Positions 53,174-62,921 of a DNA stretch of 64,000 nucleotides are shown here, one piece after another. Location: the NCBI RefSeq assembly GCF_014192475.1, contig NZ_JACHXZ010000003.1:124001-188000 (forward strand), read 5' to 3'. Numbering within the stretch: the first letter of the stretch is position 1; each line of letters begins with the position of its first letter. Made by a program: the position numbers and the translations under genes. Under the pieces are notes generated by a model, which worked only from the letters and a program-made list of their open reading frames with translations, was not told where the DNA came from and did no database searches. The stretch comes from Simiduia aestuariiviva. GTDB lineage: Bacteria; Pseudomonadota; Gammaproteobacteria; Pseudomonadales; Cellvibrionaceae.

Positions 53174-54388
53174 ATGACCCCTATTTCATCGCCTAGAGCG
53201 GCGCTCCTCGCCGTCATGCTGGTATCCTTTATTGGCACAGTGGGTATCGCCCTGCCCTATCCAATTCTGGCACCCTACTTTCTCGATCCCGCAAGCAGCC
53301 CCGGCCTCACCCAATTTGGCGGCCTGCACCCGAAACTACTGCTGGGTATTGTCTTGGCGCTCTACCCATTGGGCCTGCTTATTGGCAGCTCTATCATTGG
53401 CGCCCTGTCAGATATTTACGGGCGCAAGCGGGTATTAAACATCACACTTTTCATTGCCGCCTTGAGTTACGGTGGCACCGTGTGGGCGCTGCTCGAAGAA
53501 TCCTATCTGTGGTTCGCCGCCATGCGCCTGCTCACCGGTTTGTGCGAGGGCAACATCGCCATTGCCCGCGCCATTGCCGTGGACCTACACCCCGCCATAG
53601 ACCGCAAACGCGCCCTGTCACTGGTGTTCGCCGCCACCTATGCAGGCTGGCTAGTGGGGCCCATTACCGGTGGTTACCTCATGTTGTACGGTGTGGAGGT
53701 CAGCTTTATCGCAGCGGCGGCCACGGTGGTGCTGTGTCTGGTGGTTGTCGCAGTGGGCATAAGCCCCGATACCAACACCCCCGCGCCGAGTGGATTTTGG
53801 CGCGCCTTGCGTCAAAGCAATTCCATTGGCTTATTAAAAGATGTCAGCATTCGCCCGCTCATTGTTTTCCACCTGTTATTTTCACTGGCCTTGAACACCT
53901 TTTACGAATATTTCCCGCTCTGGCTGGTAGAGGCCTTTGGTCATGGCCCCCAAGAAATTGCTTGGCTGTCGGTGAGCCTGTCGCTCACCATGATCATCAC
54001 CAGTGCATTCTTTGTGGCGCGCTTGAGTCGCTTAGCCAGTGAGCGCCAAATGATTCTCGGCTGCGTAGTGATGCTGGGGCTGCTCACAGGACTGCTGCCC
54101 TGGTTAAATACGTGGGCCTGCCTGCTGGTCTTTACCCTGATGGGCGCAACTATCGCCCTGGAAAACGGAATTTTTCCCGCCTTTATGTCGGCAAATTACG
54201 GACATTACGGTCAGGGGCGCATCATGGGATTGCTGACCACAAACTTCTGCTTGGCCAACGTCATTATGGCGCTGGTGGGCGCAGCGCTGGCGTTGCTGGG
54301 CGGGCGCTGGGTTATCTGGTGTGCCAGCGTATTGTTTTTTATGGCCGCATTGTGGCTCTGGTGGCGCTTTCGCGCAGAACCCACTTAA
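53174..54388 (+). CDS. Major facilitator superfamily transporter
   Basis: A 404-residue protein with 12 predicted helices. MFS motif A is seen in the first cytoplasmic loop (GALSDIYGRKRVL), and a motif-C-like GWLVGPITGGYLM lies in helix 5, which is typical of drug:proton antiporters. Substrate unknown. The ATG at 53174 has only a weak ribosome site. It is followed after 76 bases by the EAL protein gene on the same strand, probably a separate unit. Confidence 0.9.
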   Translation: MTPISSPRAALLAVMLVSFIGTVGIALPYPILAPYFLDPASSPGLTQFGGLHPKLLLGIVLALYPLGLLIGSSIIGALSDIYGRKRVLNITLFIAALSYGGTVWALLEESYLWFAAMRLLTGLCEGNIAIARAIAVDLHPAIDRKRALSLVFAATYAGWLVGPITGGYLMLYGVEVSFIAAAATVVLCLVVVAVGISPDTNTPAPSGFWRALRQSNSIGLLKDVSIRPLIVFHLLFSLALNTFYEYFPLWLVEAFGHGPQEIAWLSVSLSLTMIITSAFFVARLSRLASERQMILGCVVMLGLLTGLLPWLNTWACLLVFTLMGATIALENGIFPAFMSANYGHYGQGRIMGLLTTNFCLANVIMALVGAALALLGGRWVIWCASVLFFMAALWLWWRFRAEPT

Positions 54389-54464
54389 CAGTTTGTGAAT
54401 AGCCCCCTCTTTTGAATTAAGCCCCTTCCTGTATACTCGTGCCCATTCTTAAAAAGGGTGATGT

Positions 54465-56846
54465 ATGTCCAAAACCCGGCTATTTAGCCTGGCGATCAAA
54501 GCGCAACTGTTATTAGGTGCCCTCGTGGTGCTATCGATGTTTGTGCTCCTCTATTTTCATTGGCAGGAGCAAAACAAACTGACAGAAGCTGAACTCACCC
54601 AGAGCAAATTGAACCTTGCCCAGCAGCTCAATCGCACCTTGGATCAAGGCTTTCGCGCGCGCGTACATTTGCTCCAGGAGTGGGCCCAGCACCTGCCGTC
54701 TGAACCCAACAAAGACATTGCTTACCGATTGACCCATGATTGGAGCTTGTTACACGCGGCCGGTCAATTCAGCAACCTGCAAATTTTTGAACGCAACGGT
54801 CAACCGCTACTGAACCATGAGCCAAAGTGGCCCTCGTTGGTCGACGCGGAATGGATCAACACCCTCTATCGCAGCGACTCTGCCGATGCACTGCTGGCCT
54901 GTGAACAACGCTGTGCCCAGTATGTGGGCCTGCCCTTTAGACTGGCCGGACAACCCACGCGCCTGCTCGTAGGCGAAGTACCACTGATCAACTTAGTCGA
55001 CCATTTTAATAACCAGCCCAACTTGCATGTATTGATGGTCCAGACAGACGCTCAAGACCGCTGGCAACACAGTTGGGTGCTCAGCCATGGCGGACACTTT
55101 CGAGACGCCGATGCCGCCACTGACTTGCGCGCCACCCTTAAAGAAACCCTGACGAATTGGAATTTACCGCGCTACCACTACAAACTATTGCCTATTAGCG
55201 GTGCGCGAAATTTACATTGGTTGGTGATCAGCGATGAACTCGCCAACTTAATGCAGCGGCTTGAACTGTTAAAATTGCAGACCATCATCGCCACGTGTGC
55301 GCTTATCGCTCTGCTATGCCTGAATTGGCTGATCAGCCGCCAACAATTGTTCCGCTTGCGCAGCCACACCAAAACGCTGCATTTACTGGCCGAACAGCAG
55401 TATGAAGTGGCGCGCCAACGACTGCCCAAAAAGCCAAAGCGCTCGCGCGATGAATTAGATTTACTTGCGGATGTGGCCTCTGAGCTCACATTTCAGCTCG
55501 AAGCCTCGGCGCGCTCCGCCGATCATCGCAATCGCGAAATGGAGCGCCTCGCGCTCTACGATCCGCTCACCAATCTGCCCAACCGCAATTTATTTATCTA
55601 CGAAATCGAACAGCTGCTCGAAAACGGCGCCAATGTGTATAAGTCCACCGTGGTGGTTATCGACGTTGATAAGTTTCAACGCATCAACGACTCTTTGGGG
55701 CACCAAAGCGGCGACCTTCTGTTGTCTAAAGTGGCCGACCGCATCCGCGCCGCAGTTGGCGGCAAAGATTTTTGCGCGCGCCTAGCGGGCAATGTGTTTG
55801 GCGTATTGATTACCTGCCAGAATCCAGCCGACCTGAAAATCCGCATCAATAAAATCAATGAGATGATCCGTCAGCCAATGATCATCAAACAGCAAAAGTT
55901 GATCATTACCGCCAGCATGGGTCTGACTGGACTTGAGCACGGCACCGCCGCTGTTGAGTTGCTACGCAACGCCGAAATCGCCATGTATCGCGCCAAGCAA
56001 AAAGGCGGCAACAGTTATCTAGAATTTTCACCGGAATTTAAATCCATATCGCGTAGCCAGGTTTCCTTGGAAGCCGAAATTCACCGCGCACTGGAGCAAA
56101 AAGAGTTCAGGTTGTATCTGCAATCAAAAGTGGACATGTCCAGCACCATTCGTGGCTTCGAGGCGCTGTGCCGATGGGATCACCCAGATCGCGGCATATT
56201 GAATCCAGCCGAATTCGTGCCCATGATGGCCGACCTCGGGCTGCAAACCGAGCTGGACAACTGGATGTTGGAGGCGAGCTGTCGCCAACTTAAAACCTGG
56301 CAAAACCTCTACCCCGACATCAAAGTGTCGGTGAACGTGGCCAGCGACCATTTTTCCAGCAGCCACTTTCTGCCGTTCTTACAGCAAACCATCAACCGCT
56401 ACGGCATACGCCCCGGCCAGCTGGAACTGGAAATTACCGAAACGCTATTGATGGATAACATCACGTTGGCGCTGCGCACCATTGAAAAAGTGAAAGCGCT
56501 CGGGGTCAGCATTGCTATCGACGATTTTGGCACTGGCTATTCGTCGCTCAGCTATTTGAAAAATCTGCCCGTGGATACACTAAAAATCGATCGGGAATTC
56601 ATCAAGGATATTCCCTTCGACGAAAGCGACATGCACATCTCTGCGGTGATTATCTTTTTGGCGCGGCAGCTGGGCTTCCAAGTGGTGGCAGAAGGCGTTG
56701 AAACCCAAGAACAATTGGCATTTTTGCAAGCCAACCACTGCGACCTGGCCCAAGGCTACTTGTTCAGCAAGCCCATTCCCGCCCACAAGGCGATGATTGT
56801 GTTGGAAAGTCAGCGTGGCTCAACCGCCCAACCCATTCGGCAATAA
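54465..56846 (+). CDS. Membrane EAL phosphodiesterase with degenerate GGDEF
   Basis: A 793-residue protein: helix 1 (about 13-33), a ~235-residue periplasmic sensor with a Cys pair (CEQRC, 146-150), helix 2 (about 271-291), a linker, GGDEF, then EAL. The GGDEF signature is replaced by AGNVF (441-445), so cyclase activity is unlikely. EAL looks active: EAL at 566-568, ELEITET, DDFGTGYSSL at 686-695, K707 and EGVET near 743. It probably degrades c-di-GMP in response to a periplasmic signal, with the dead GGDEF possibly binding GTP. It ends at a bidirectional terminator. Confidence 0.94.
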   Translation: MSKTRLFSLAIKAQLLLGALVVLSMFVLLYFHWQEQNKLTEAELTQSKLNLAQQLNRTLDQGFRARVHLLQEWAQHLPSEPNKDIAYRLTHDWSLLHAAGQFSNLQIFERNGQPLLNHEPKWPSLVDAEWINTLYRSDSADALLACEQRCAQYVGLPFRLAGQPTRLLVGEVPLINLVDHFNNQPNLHVLMVQTDAQDRWQHSWVLSHGGHFRDADAATDLRATLKETLTNWNLPRYHYKLLPISGARNLHWLVISDELANLMQRLELLKLQTIIATCALIALLCLNWLISRQQLFRLRSHTKTLHLLAEQQYEVARQRLPKKPKRSRDELDLLADVASELTFQLEASARSADHRNREMERLALYDPLTNLPNRNLFIYEIEQLLENGANVYKSTVVVIDVDKFQRINDSLGHQSGDLLLSKVADRIRAAVGGKDFCARLAGNVFGVLITCQNPADLKIRINKINEMIRQPMIIKQQKLIITASMGLTGLEHGTAAVELLRNAEIAMYRAKQKGGNSYLEFSPEFKSISRSQVSLEAEIHRALEQKEFRLYLQSKVDMSSTIRGFEALCRWDHPDRGILNPAEFVPMMADLGLQTELDNWMLEASCRQLKTWQNLYPDIKVSVNVASDHFSSSHFLPFLQQTINRYGIRPGQLELEITETLLMDNITLALRTIEKVKALGVSIAIDDFGTGYSSLSYLKNLPVDTLKIDREFIKDIPFDESDMHISAVIIFLARQLGFQVVAEGVETQEQLAFLQANHCDLAQGYLFSKPIPAHKAMIVLESQRGSTAQPIRQ

Positions 56847-56858
56847 TTTGCAGCCCAC

Positions 56859-56887
56859 AAAAAAGCCGCTCGTTGAGCGGCTTTTTT
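56859..56887. terminator. Bidirectional intrinsic terminator
   Basis: AAAAAAGCCGCTC-GTT-GAGCGGCTTTTTT: a perfect stem with A and T tracts on both sides, between the convergent EAL and SDR genes. Confidence 0.95.
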
Positions 56888-56902
56888 GTTTCTGGCGCTT
56901 TG

Positions 56903-57679
56903 CTATCGCGGTTGCATGCGTATGCCGCCGTCGAGGCGAATGGTTTCGCCGTTGATATAGCTATTGCTGGCCAAGTGCACCACCAAATCACCGTACTCTT
57001 TTGGCAGCCCCATGCGCTTTGGAAATTGAATGTTGGCCACCAACCCTTCCTGCACATTTTCAGGCATTGCCAACAACATGGGCGTACCCATAATGCCGGG
57101 CGCGATGGCGTTTACACGAATGCCCAACTTCGCTAGATCCCGTGCCATGGGCAGGGTCATGCCCACGATGCCGCCCTTGCTCGCCGAGTAGGCGCACTGG
57201 CCCAACTGCCCCTCAAAGGCCGCCACAGACGCCGTGTTGACGATCAAGCCGCGCTCGCCCGCCTCACCCATGGGTGCATTTTTCGCCATCAACGCCGCGG
57301 CCATGCGCGCCACATTAAAGCTGCCCACCAAGTTAACGTTGATGGTTTTGGCAAAGTCAGACAAGGGCAATGGGTTATTGTCGCGATCGAGAATTTTCCC
57401 GGCAGTGGCGATGCCCGCGCAATTGACACACAAATGTAGCTCGCCAAAGCGTTGCTCTAACGCGGCGAAGCCCGCCGCCACCGAGGCCTCGTCGGACACA
57501 TTTACCGCCGCACTGGCAGCGTTATCCGTGCCCAGCATCGCCACAGTTTCTGCCGCCGCGGCTTCGTTCATATCAAAAATAAATACTTTAGCGCCCGCGG
57601 CAACCAATTGTTCACAGGTGGCGCGGCCCAGGCCCGAGCCGCCGCCCGTCACCAGTGCGATACGATTTGTCATTTCCAT
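56903..57679 (-). CDS. SDR 3-hydroxyacyl-CoA dehydrogenase-like
   Basis: A 258-residue short-chain dehydrogenase. It has cofactor motif TGGGSGLGRA, NCAG at 86-89, and the catalytic triad Ser151, Tyr164, Lys168 (YSASK). The layout and GIATAGKI region match the HSD17B10/type II 3-hydroxyacyl-CoA dehydrogenase group. With the acyl-CoA dehydrogenase gene 18 bases upstream, it probably takes part in beta-oxidation of a branched or short acyl-CoA. The ATG at 57679 has GGGGA 7 bases upstream. Confidence 0.9.
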   Translation of the reverse strand: MEMTNRIALVTGGGSGLGRATCEQLVAAGAKVFIFDMNEAAAAETVAMLGTDNAASAAVNVSDEASVAAGFAALEQRFGELHLCVNCAGIATAGKILDRDNNPLPLSDFAKTINVNLVGSFNVARMAAALMAKNAPMGEAGERGLIVNTASVAAFEGQLGQCAYSASKGGIVGMTLPMARDLAKLGIRVNAIAPGIMGTPMLLAMPENVQEGLVANIQFPKRMGLPKEYGDLVVHLASNSYINGETIRLDGGIRMQPR

Positions 57680-57697
57680 TATTTCGTCCCCTTTTGA

Positions 57698-58861
57698 TTA
57701 GCCTTGGGCCAGCTCTTTGAGCAGTTCGCGCGCGATGACGATGCGCTGAATCTCGCTGGTGCCCTCATAAATGGTGGTGATGCGCACATCGCGCGCCATG
57801 CGCTCGAGTGGATACTCTTTGATATAGCCCGCACCGCCCAACAATTGCAGCGCCGTGTAGCAGGCATCATTTGCCTTTTCACTGGCAAATAATTTTGCCA
57901 TAGACGCCGCCTTGGCGAACGGTTGTTGATTTTCTTTCAGCCACGCGGCCTGCATTAACAGCAAGCGCGCCGCCTCCAGTTCGGTGGCGCGATCGGCCAT
58001 CATCCACTGCAGGCCCTGAAAATTAATCAGGGGTTGATTGAACTGTTCGCGCTCGGCAATGTAGCGCGCCGCGTAATCCATGGCCGCCTGACCGATCCCC
58101 AACGCCAAGGAGCCGATACCGATACGCCCGCCGGCCAACTCAGCCACGGCGATACGAAACCCGTCATTTTCTGTGCCCAACATTTGGCTGGCGGGAATTC
58201 GACACTCATTAAAGTGCACTTCATTAGTGGCGGAGGCCTTTTGGCCCATTTTCTCTTCTGCCTTACCAATGGTCAGCCCGGGGGTGTTTGCGTCCACCAA
58301 AAAGCAGCTGATGCCCTTGCCTTTTTTTGCACTGCTGTCGGTCACCGCCCACACCACGAACACGCCCGCATACTCAGCGCTGGTGATGTAAATCTTCGAA
58401 CCCGATAAGACGTAGTGATCGCCGTCTTTCACGGCACGGGTTTTCATGCCCGCAGGGTCAGAGCCAGCATTACTCTCGGTGAGACAAAAACCACCGGCGG
58501 CAAATTCGCCGCTGCACAATTTGGGCAGATAATGCTGCTTTTGTGCATCGCTACCCACTGCCTGAATCACTTCGGCCACCATATTCGATACCGACACGGT
58601 GACAGCGGTAGACGCGCAGGCCTTGGCGAGTTCGGTAATGGCCAGACTAAACGCCGTAACACCGGCCTCAGTACCGCCGTATTGCGCGTCGATATTGAGC
58701 CCCATGAAACCCAGCTCAGCCAACTTCTTCAGGTGGCCCAGCAGCAGCCGGCGCCCGTTGGGGCCCTCTAGCTCCGCCGCTACCGGTGCTAATTCACTGG
58801 TGGCAAAAGCGCGCGCCGTATCGGCGATCATCTGTTGTTCTTCGGTCAACGCAAAATGCAT
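57698..58861 (-). CDS. Acyl-CoA dehydrogenase
   Basis: A 387-residue flavoenzyme of the acyl-CoA dehydrogenase family. FAD and substrate motifs are FCLTESNAGSDPAG and SKIYITSAEYAG; the catalytic Glu is in TIYEGTSEIQ (E366). It introduces the alpha-beta double bond in acyl-CoA oxidation and passes electrons to ETF. The position of the Glu is that of short/medium/short-branched enzymes, not isovaleryl-type. The ATG at 58861 has GGAG 6 bases upstream. It is co-transcribed with the SDR gene. Confidence 0.94.
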   Translation of the reverse strand: MHFALTEEQQMIADTARAFATSELAPVAAELEGPNGRRLLLGHLKKLAELGFMGLNIDAQYGGTEAGVTAFSLAITELAKACASTAVTVSVSNMVAEVIQAVGSDAQKQHYLPKLCSGEFAAGGFCLTESNAGSDPAGMKTRAVKDGDHYVLSGSKIYITSAEYAGVFVVWAVTDSSAKKGKGISCFLVDANTPGLTIGKAEEKMGQKASATNEVHFNECRIPASQMLGTENDGFRIAVAELAGGRIGIGSLALGIGQAAMDYAARYIAEREQFNQPLINFQGLQWMMADRATELEAARLLLMQAAWLKENQQPFAKAASMAKLFASEKANDACYTALQLLGGAGYIKEYPLERMARDVRITTIYEGTSEIQRIVIARELLKELAQG

Positions 58862-58966
58862 GGCAATCTCCGCGATAATAAGGCCGATACAATAGCCTAG
58901 CTGAAGGGCAATATCCGACCTATTACTTCAAAAAATACTAATATGACGCAAACAATCGCTAATTGA

Positions 58967-59455
58967 TTACGACTTTGGGACAGGAATTGCTGTTTCAGAC
59001 TTAACTTCCTGAATCACCACATAGGTGTGGGTTTCCCGCACGCCCGGCAAGTTGGAAAACTTTTCCCCTAAAAATTTTCGGTAGTGGTTCATGCCCGATA
59101 CGCGAATTTTCAGCATATAGTCAAAACCACCGGCCACCATGTGACACTCTTGAACCTCCGGCAGTCTGGCAGCCTCCTTGTTAAAGCGATCTAAATGTTC
59201 TGTCGCCGTGTTCTGCAAGGTGACCTGAATATAGGCAACCAGCGACATGTTAAGCCGCTCCGCATCCAGCAGCGCCACGTAGTTGCGGATATAGCCGTCG
59301 CGCTCAAGGCGCCGCACCCGCTCCAGGCACGGCGTGGGGCTTAAATTCACCTGCCGAGCCAGTTCTACATTGGACATTCGGCCGTCGGTTTGCAGCAGTG
59401 CCAGTATTTTCCGATCCGTGCGGTCAATATCGTGCTTTTCGGGCTTATTAGCCAT
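58967..59455 (-). CDS. Lrp/AsnC family regulator, probably of putA
   Basis: A 162-residue Lrp-type regulator. The N-terminal helix-turn-helix is seen in MSNVELARQVNLSPTPCLER, and the C-terminal RAM ligand-binding domain in ECHMVAGGFDYMLKIRV. It is divergent from putA with 154 bases between, the usual layout for PutR-type activators that respond to proline. That assignment is by context, since the sequence itself does not distinguish PutR from Lrp. Two palindromes lie in the shared upstream region. Confidence 0.9.
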   Translation of the reverse strand: MANKPEKHDIDRTDRKILALLQTDGRMSNVELARQVNLSPTPCLERVRRLERDGYIRNYVALLDAERLNMSLVAYIQVTLQNTATEHLDRFNKEAARLPEVQECHMVAGGFDYMLKIRVSGMNHYRKFLGEKFSNLPGVRETHTYVVIQEVKSETAIPVPKS

Positions 59456-59536
59456 AGTGTTTATCTCTTTAAATCGATTATTTTACAGCATTATATATCG
59501 GAAATAGGCAAAAAATGGAGACTAATACTCTTAATG

Positions 59537-59587
59537 TGTCCCGATAATGCGGGACATATGCTATCTCAACTATTGGTCAAATTGACC
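59537..59587. promoter_or_regulatory. Two palindromes between lrp-type gene and putA
   Basis: TGTCCCG (59537-59543) and CGGGACA (59550-59556) form a perfect 7-base inverted repeat around an AT centre. GGTCAA-A-TTGACC (59575-59587) is a second perfect palindrome 22 bases before the putA start. Both are candidate binding sites for the Lrp-type regulator. Confidence 0.55.
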
Positions 59588-59609
59588 GCTTTTTATTGGA
59601 ACCACAACG

Positions 59610-62600
59610 ATGAATCACACCCTAGAAGCGCTGCGCGATAAAGCGCGCCTGTACACCTACGCCGACGAAGATCAGTGCGTGCGGGAATTGCTTGCTCAAG
59701 CCGATCTGCCCGCTCAAACCCGCGAGGGCATTTTGAGCTTTGGACGTGAGCTAGTGTTGCAATCGAGAAATCAGCGCAGCAAGCGCGGCACACTGGATGC
59801 ATTTCTAGAGGAGTTTGGTCTGTCCAATCGAGAAGGCATCGCGCTGATGTGTTTGGCCGAAGCGCTACTGCGCATTCCCGACGGTGAAACCGCCGACAAA
59901 CTCATTGCCGAAAAGGTGGCCAGCGGTAGCTGGAAAGACCACAAGGGCCAATCCGACTCCCTGTTTGTCAACGCCTCTACCTGGGGCTTGATGCTCACCG
60001 GTAAAGTCATCCGCTTGGGCAATGAAATCACCGGTCAAACGACTCACTGGTTTAAAGACTTAGTGGGCCGCATGGGCGAACCCGTGATTCGCACGGCCAT
60101 GTTACAGGCCATGAAAATTATGGGCAGCCAGTACGTACTGGGCCGCTCAATCAAAGAGGGCATGAACCGCGGCGCCAGCCAAGCGGCGGCCACGCGCTTC
60201 TCCTTCGATATGCTCGGTGAAGGTGCGCGCACCCAACAGGATGCCGATCGCTATTTCGCCGACTACCAAAAAGCCATCACCGCCATTGCAAAACACAACA
60301 AAGCCAACAACTCGATCGATGCTGACGGCATCTCCATCAAGATTTCAGCCCTGCACGCCCGCTATCAATACTCGCAGAGCGATCGCGTGTTTAACGAGCT
60401 GCTGCCACGGGTCAAAAGTCTCGCCCTGCAAGCCAAGAACGCCAATATGGGCTTCAACATAGACGCGGAAGAAGCCGAGCGCTTAGACCTGTCATTGGAC
60501 ATTTTTGCGGCCCTCGCACGGGACCCAGAACTGGCCACCTGGGATGGTTTGGGCTTCGTATTGCAGGCCTACCAAAAGCGCGCACCCCACGTCGCCCATT
60601 GGTTGATTGAGCTGGCCCGCGAAACCCATCGCAGCTTTATGGTGCGGCTGGTGAAAGGTGCCTATTGGGACACCGAGATCAAGCACGCACAAGAATTGGG
60701 TCTGAGCGACTACCCCGTGTACACCCGCAAGGCCAACACCGACTTGAGCTATCAAGTGTGCGCACGCATTTTATTGAATGCACCCGACGCCATCTTCCCG
60801 CAATTTGCCACCCACAATGCCCACACAGTGGCCACCATTGTGCATCTGGTAAAACCCGGCCAAGCCTTCGAATTCCAGCGTTTACACGGCATGGGTCAAC
60901 TGATGTTTGAGCAAGTGCAAGCGGCCCACCCCGGCACGTCTGTGCGCCTCTATGCCCCCATCGGCGCCCACCGGGATTTGCTGCCCTACTTAGTGCGCCG
61001 CCTATTGGAAAATGGCGCCAACTCTTCCTTCGTGAATCGTTTCATGGACGACGATACACCCGCCGAGTGGCTGGTGCCGGATATCGCCCTGAAAGTGGCC
61101 AGTTTCAATCCCTACCGCCACCCGGCCATTCCGGTGCCGGCGCAATTGTTTTCGCAAAGCGAAATGCCGCGCCCGAATGCTCCGGGTTTTAATCTGGAAC
61201 ACATCGAACACAGCAACTGGTTGCTCGAAAAGACCAACTTGTTGGTGGAAAAACAATACGAAGCGGCGCCCATCATCAACGGTGAGTTCGCTGAGGGCAC
61301 CGCGCGCAAGCTGGTCAGCCCCGCCAACACCAGCATCGTAGTGGGCGACGTGATCGACGCAGATGCCCACACCATCGACGCCGCCCTTACCAGTGCCTGT
61401 AAAGCGCAGGCCGCTTGGAACAATTTAGGCGGCGAGCGCCGCGCGCTGATCCTCAACAAAATGGGCGAACTGATCGAGGCCAACTACGCCGAGTTGATCA
61501 GCCTGCTCAGCCGCGAGGCCGGGCGCACCCTCAACGACGGCATCAGCGAAGTGCGCGAAGCTATCGACTTCTGCCACTACTATGCCGCCAGCGCGCGCCA
61601 GCACTTCGTGGTGCCCAGTTCACTCACCGGCCCCACCGGCGAAGTCAACGAGCTGTCACTGCACGGCCGCGGTGTGTTTGTGTGCATCAGCCCGTGGAAT
61701 TTCCCGCTCGCCATTTTTGTGGGTCAGGTGGCCGCCGCCTTGGTGGCCGGTAACGCCGTCATTGCCAAGCCCGCTGAACAAACACCACTGGTTGCCGCCT
61801 TCACCGTGGCACTGATGCATCAGGCGGGCGTGCCCAAAGAAGTACTCCACCTGCTCATCGGCGACGGCGCAGCCATCGGAAAACACCTGCTGAGCGATTC
61901 GCGCATCGGCGGCGTGGCGTTTACCGGCTCGACGGAAACCGCGCGCTTAATCAACTTGCAGCTGGCACAAAAGCCGGGCCCCATCGTGCCCTTCATTGCC
62001 GAAACGGGTGGTTTGAATGCCATGATCGCCTGCTCATCGGCACTGCCCGAGCAGCTGGTAGATGACGTGGTTACCTCGGCATTTCTAAGCGCCGGCCAAC
62101 GCTGCTCAGCGCTGCGCGTGCTGTTTTTGCAGCAAGATATCGCCGATCGCACCCTTGAGCTGCTCACCGGTGCCTGCGATGAATTGCGCCTAGGCAATCC
62201 GTGGGAATTGAATACCGATATGGGCCCGGTAATCGACCAAGACGCCTTAACTCTGCTCACCGATCACATGGCGCGCATGGAGCAAGAGGCGAAAGTGCTC
62301 TATCGCTACCCAACAGAAAAAGTGCCCACCGAAGGTTCCTTTTTCGGTCCACACATCGTGGAACTCAAGGAGCTGGCGCAATTGGAGCGGGAAGTGTTCG
62401 GCCCAGTGCTGCACGTTATTCGCTACAAAACCGGTGAGCTGGATAAGGTATTGGCGCAAATCAATGCCAGCGGTTACGGCCTGACCCTGGGTGTGCATTC
62501 ACGGGTCGAAGCTACGGCCAAAAAAGTGTTCCGCGAGGCGCGCGTCGGCAATACCTACATCAACCGCAACATGGTCGGTGCCGTGGTGGGCGTCAACCCC

Positions 62601-62774
62601 TTCGGCGGTCAAGGCCTGTCGGGTACTGGCCCCAAAGCGGGCGGCCCGCTGTACGTGCGCCGTTTTGCCACGGAGCGCACCTACACCAACAATGTGTCGG
62701 CCACTGGCGGCAATATTGCGCTGTTCAGTGTCGCCGGCAGCGACGAGCCACCGCTGCCAGTAAGGCAACTGTAA
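59610..62774 (+). CDS. putA: Bifunctional proline dehydrogenase/P5C dehydrogenase
   Basis: A 1054-residue PutA. The N-terminal half is a helical region plus the FAD-dependent proline dehydrogenase barrel. The C-terminal half is the aldehyde dehydrogenase with Glu798 in AETGGLNAM and nucleophile Cys832 in GQRCSALR. It converts proline to glutamate through pyrroline-5-carboxylate with internal channelling. The length and the N-terminus MNHTLEALRDKARLY show it lacks the ribbon-helix-helix DNA-binding domain of E. coli PutA, so it cannot repress itself; the divergent Lrp-type regulator presumably does the control. It ends in an intrinsic terminator. Confidence 0.97.
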   Translation: MNHTLEALRDKARLYTYADEDQCVRELLAQADLPAQTREGILSFGRELVLQSRNQRSKRGTLDAFLEEFGLSNREGIALMCLAEALLRIPDGETADKLIAEKVASGSWKDHKGQSDSLFVNASTWGLMLTGKVIRLGNEITGQTTHWFKDLVGRMGEPVIRTAMLQAMKIMGSQYVLGRSIKEGMNRGASQAAATRFSFDMLGEGARTQQDADRYFADYQKAITAIAKHNKANNSIDADGISIKISALHARYQYSQSDRVFNELLPRVKSLALQAKNANMGFNIDAEEAERLDLSLDIFAALARDPELATWDGLGFVLQAYQKRAPHVAHWLIELARETHRSFMVRLVKGAYWDTEIKHAQELGLSDYPVYTRKANTDLSYQVCARILLNAPDAIFPQFATHNAHTVATIVHLVKPGQAFEFQRLHGMGQLMFEQVQAAHPGTSVRLYAPIGAHRDLLPYLVRRLLENGANSSFVNRFMDDDTPAEWLVPDIALKVASFNPYRHPAIPVPAQLFSQSEMPRPNAPGFNLEHIEHSNWLLEKTNLLVEKQYEAAPIINGEFAEGTARKLVSPANTSIVVGDVIDADAHTIDAALTSACKAQAAWNNLGGERRALILNKMGELIEANYAELISLLSREAGRTLNDGISEVREAIDFCHYYAASARQHFVVPSSLTGPTGEVNELSLHGRGVFVCISPWNFPLAIFVGQVAAALVAGNAVIAKPAEQTPLVAAFTVALMHQAGVPKEVLHLLIGDGAAIGKHLLSDSRIGGVAFTGSTETARLINLQLAQKPGPIVPFIAETGGLNAMIACSSALPEQLVDDVVTSAFLSAGQRCSALRVLFLQQDIADRTLELLTGACDELRLGNPWELNTDMGPVIDQDALTLLTDHMARMEQEAKVLYRYPTEKVPTEGSFFGPHIVELKELAQLEREVFGPVLHVIRYKTGELDKVLAQINASGYGLTLGVHSRVEATAKKVFREARVGNTYINRNMVGAVVGVNPFGGQGLSGTGPKAGGPLYVRRFATERTYTNNVSATGGNIALFSVAGSDEPPLPVRQL

Positions 62775-62799
62775 TCGTTAGCATCGTTAGCAATGTCAC

Positions 62800-62824
62800 A
62801 GGCGGCCACTGGGCCGCCTTTTTT
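62800..62824 (+). terminator. Intrinsic terminator of putA
   Basis: Stem AGGCGGCC / GGCCGCCT with a four-base loop followed by TTTTTT, 26 bases past the stop. Confidence 0.93.
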
Positions 62825-62921
62825 ATGGGCGCGATTTATTGGGCCCTTTTAACGGCCCACCATAGCCCTCTAAATAGGCAGAGTGGTAGGCTTAATTCTG
62901 TTAACACAACGAGCATTTTCC

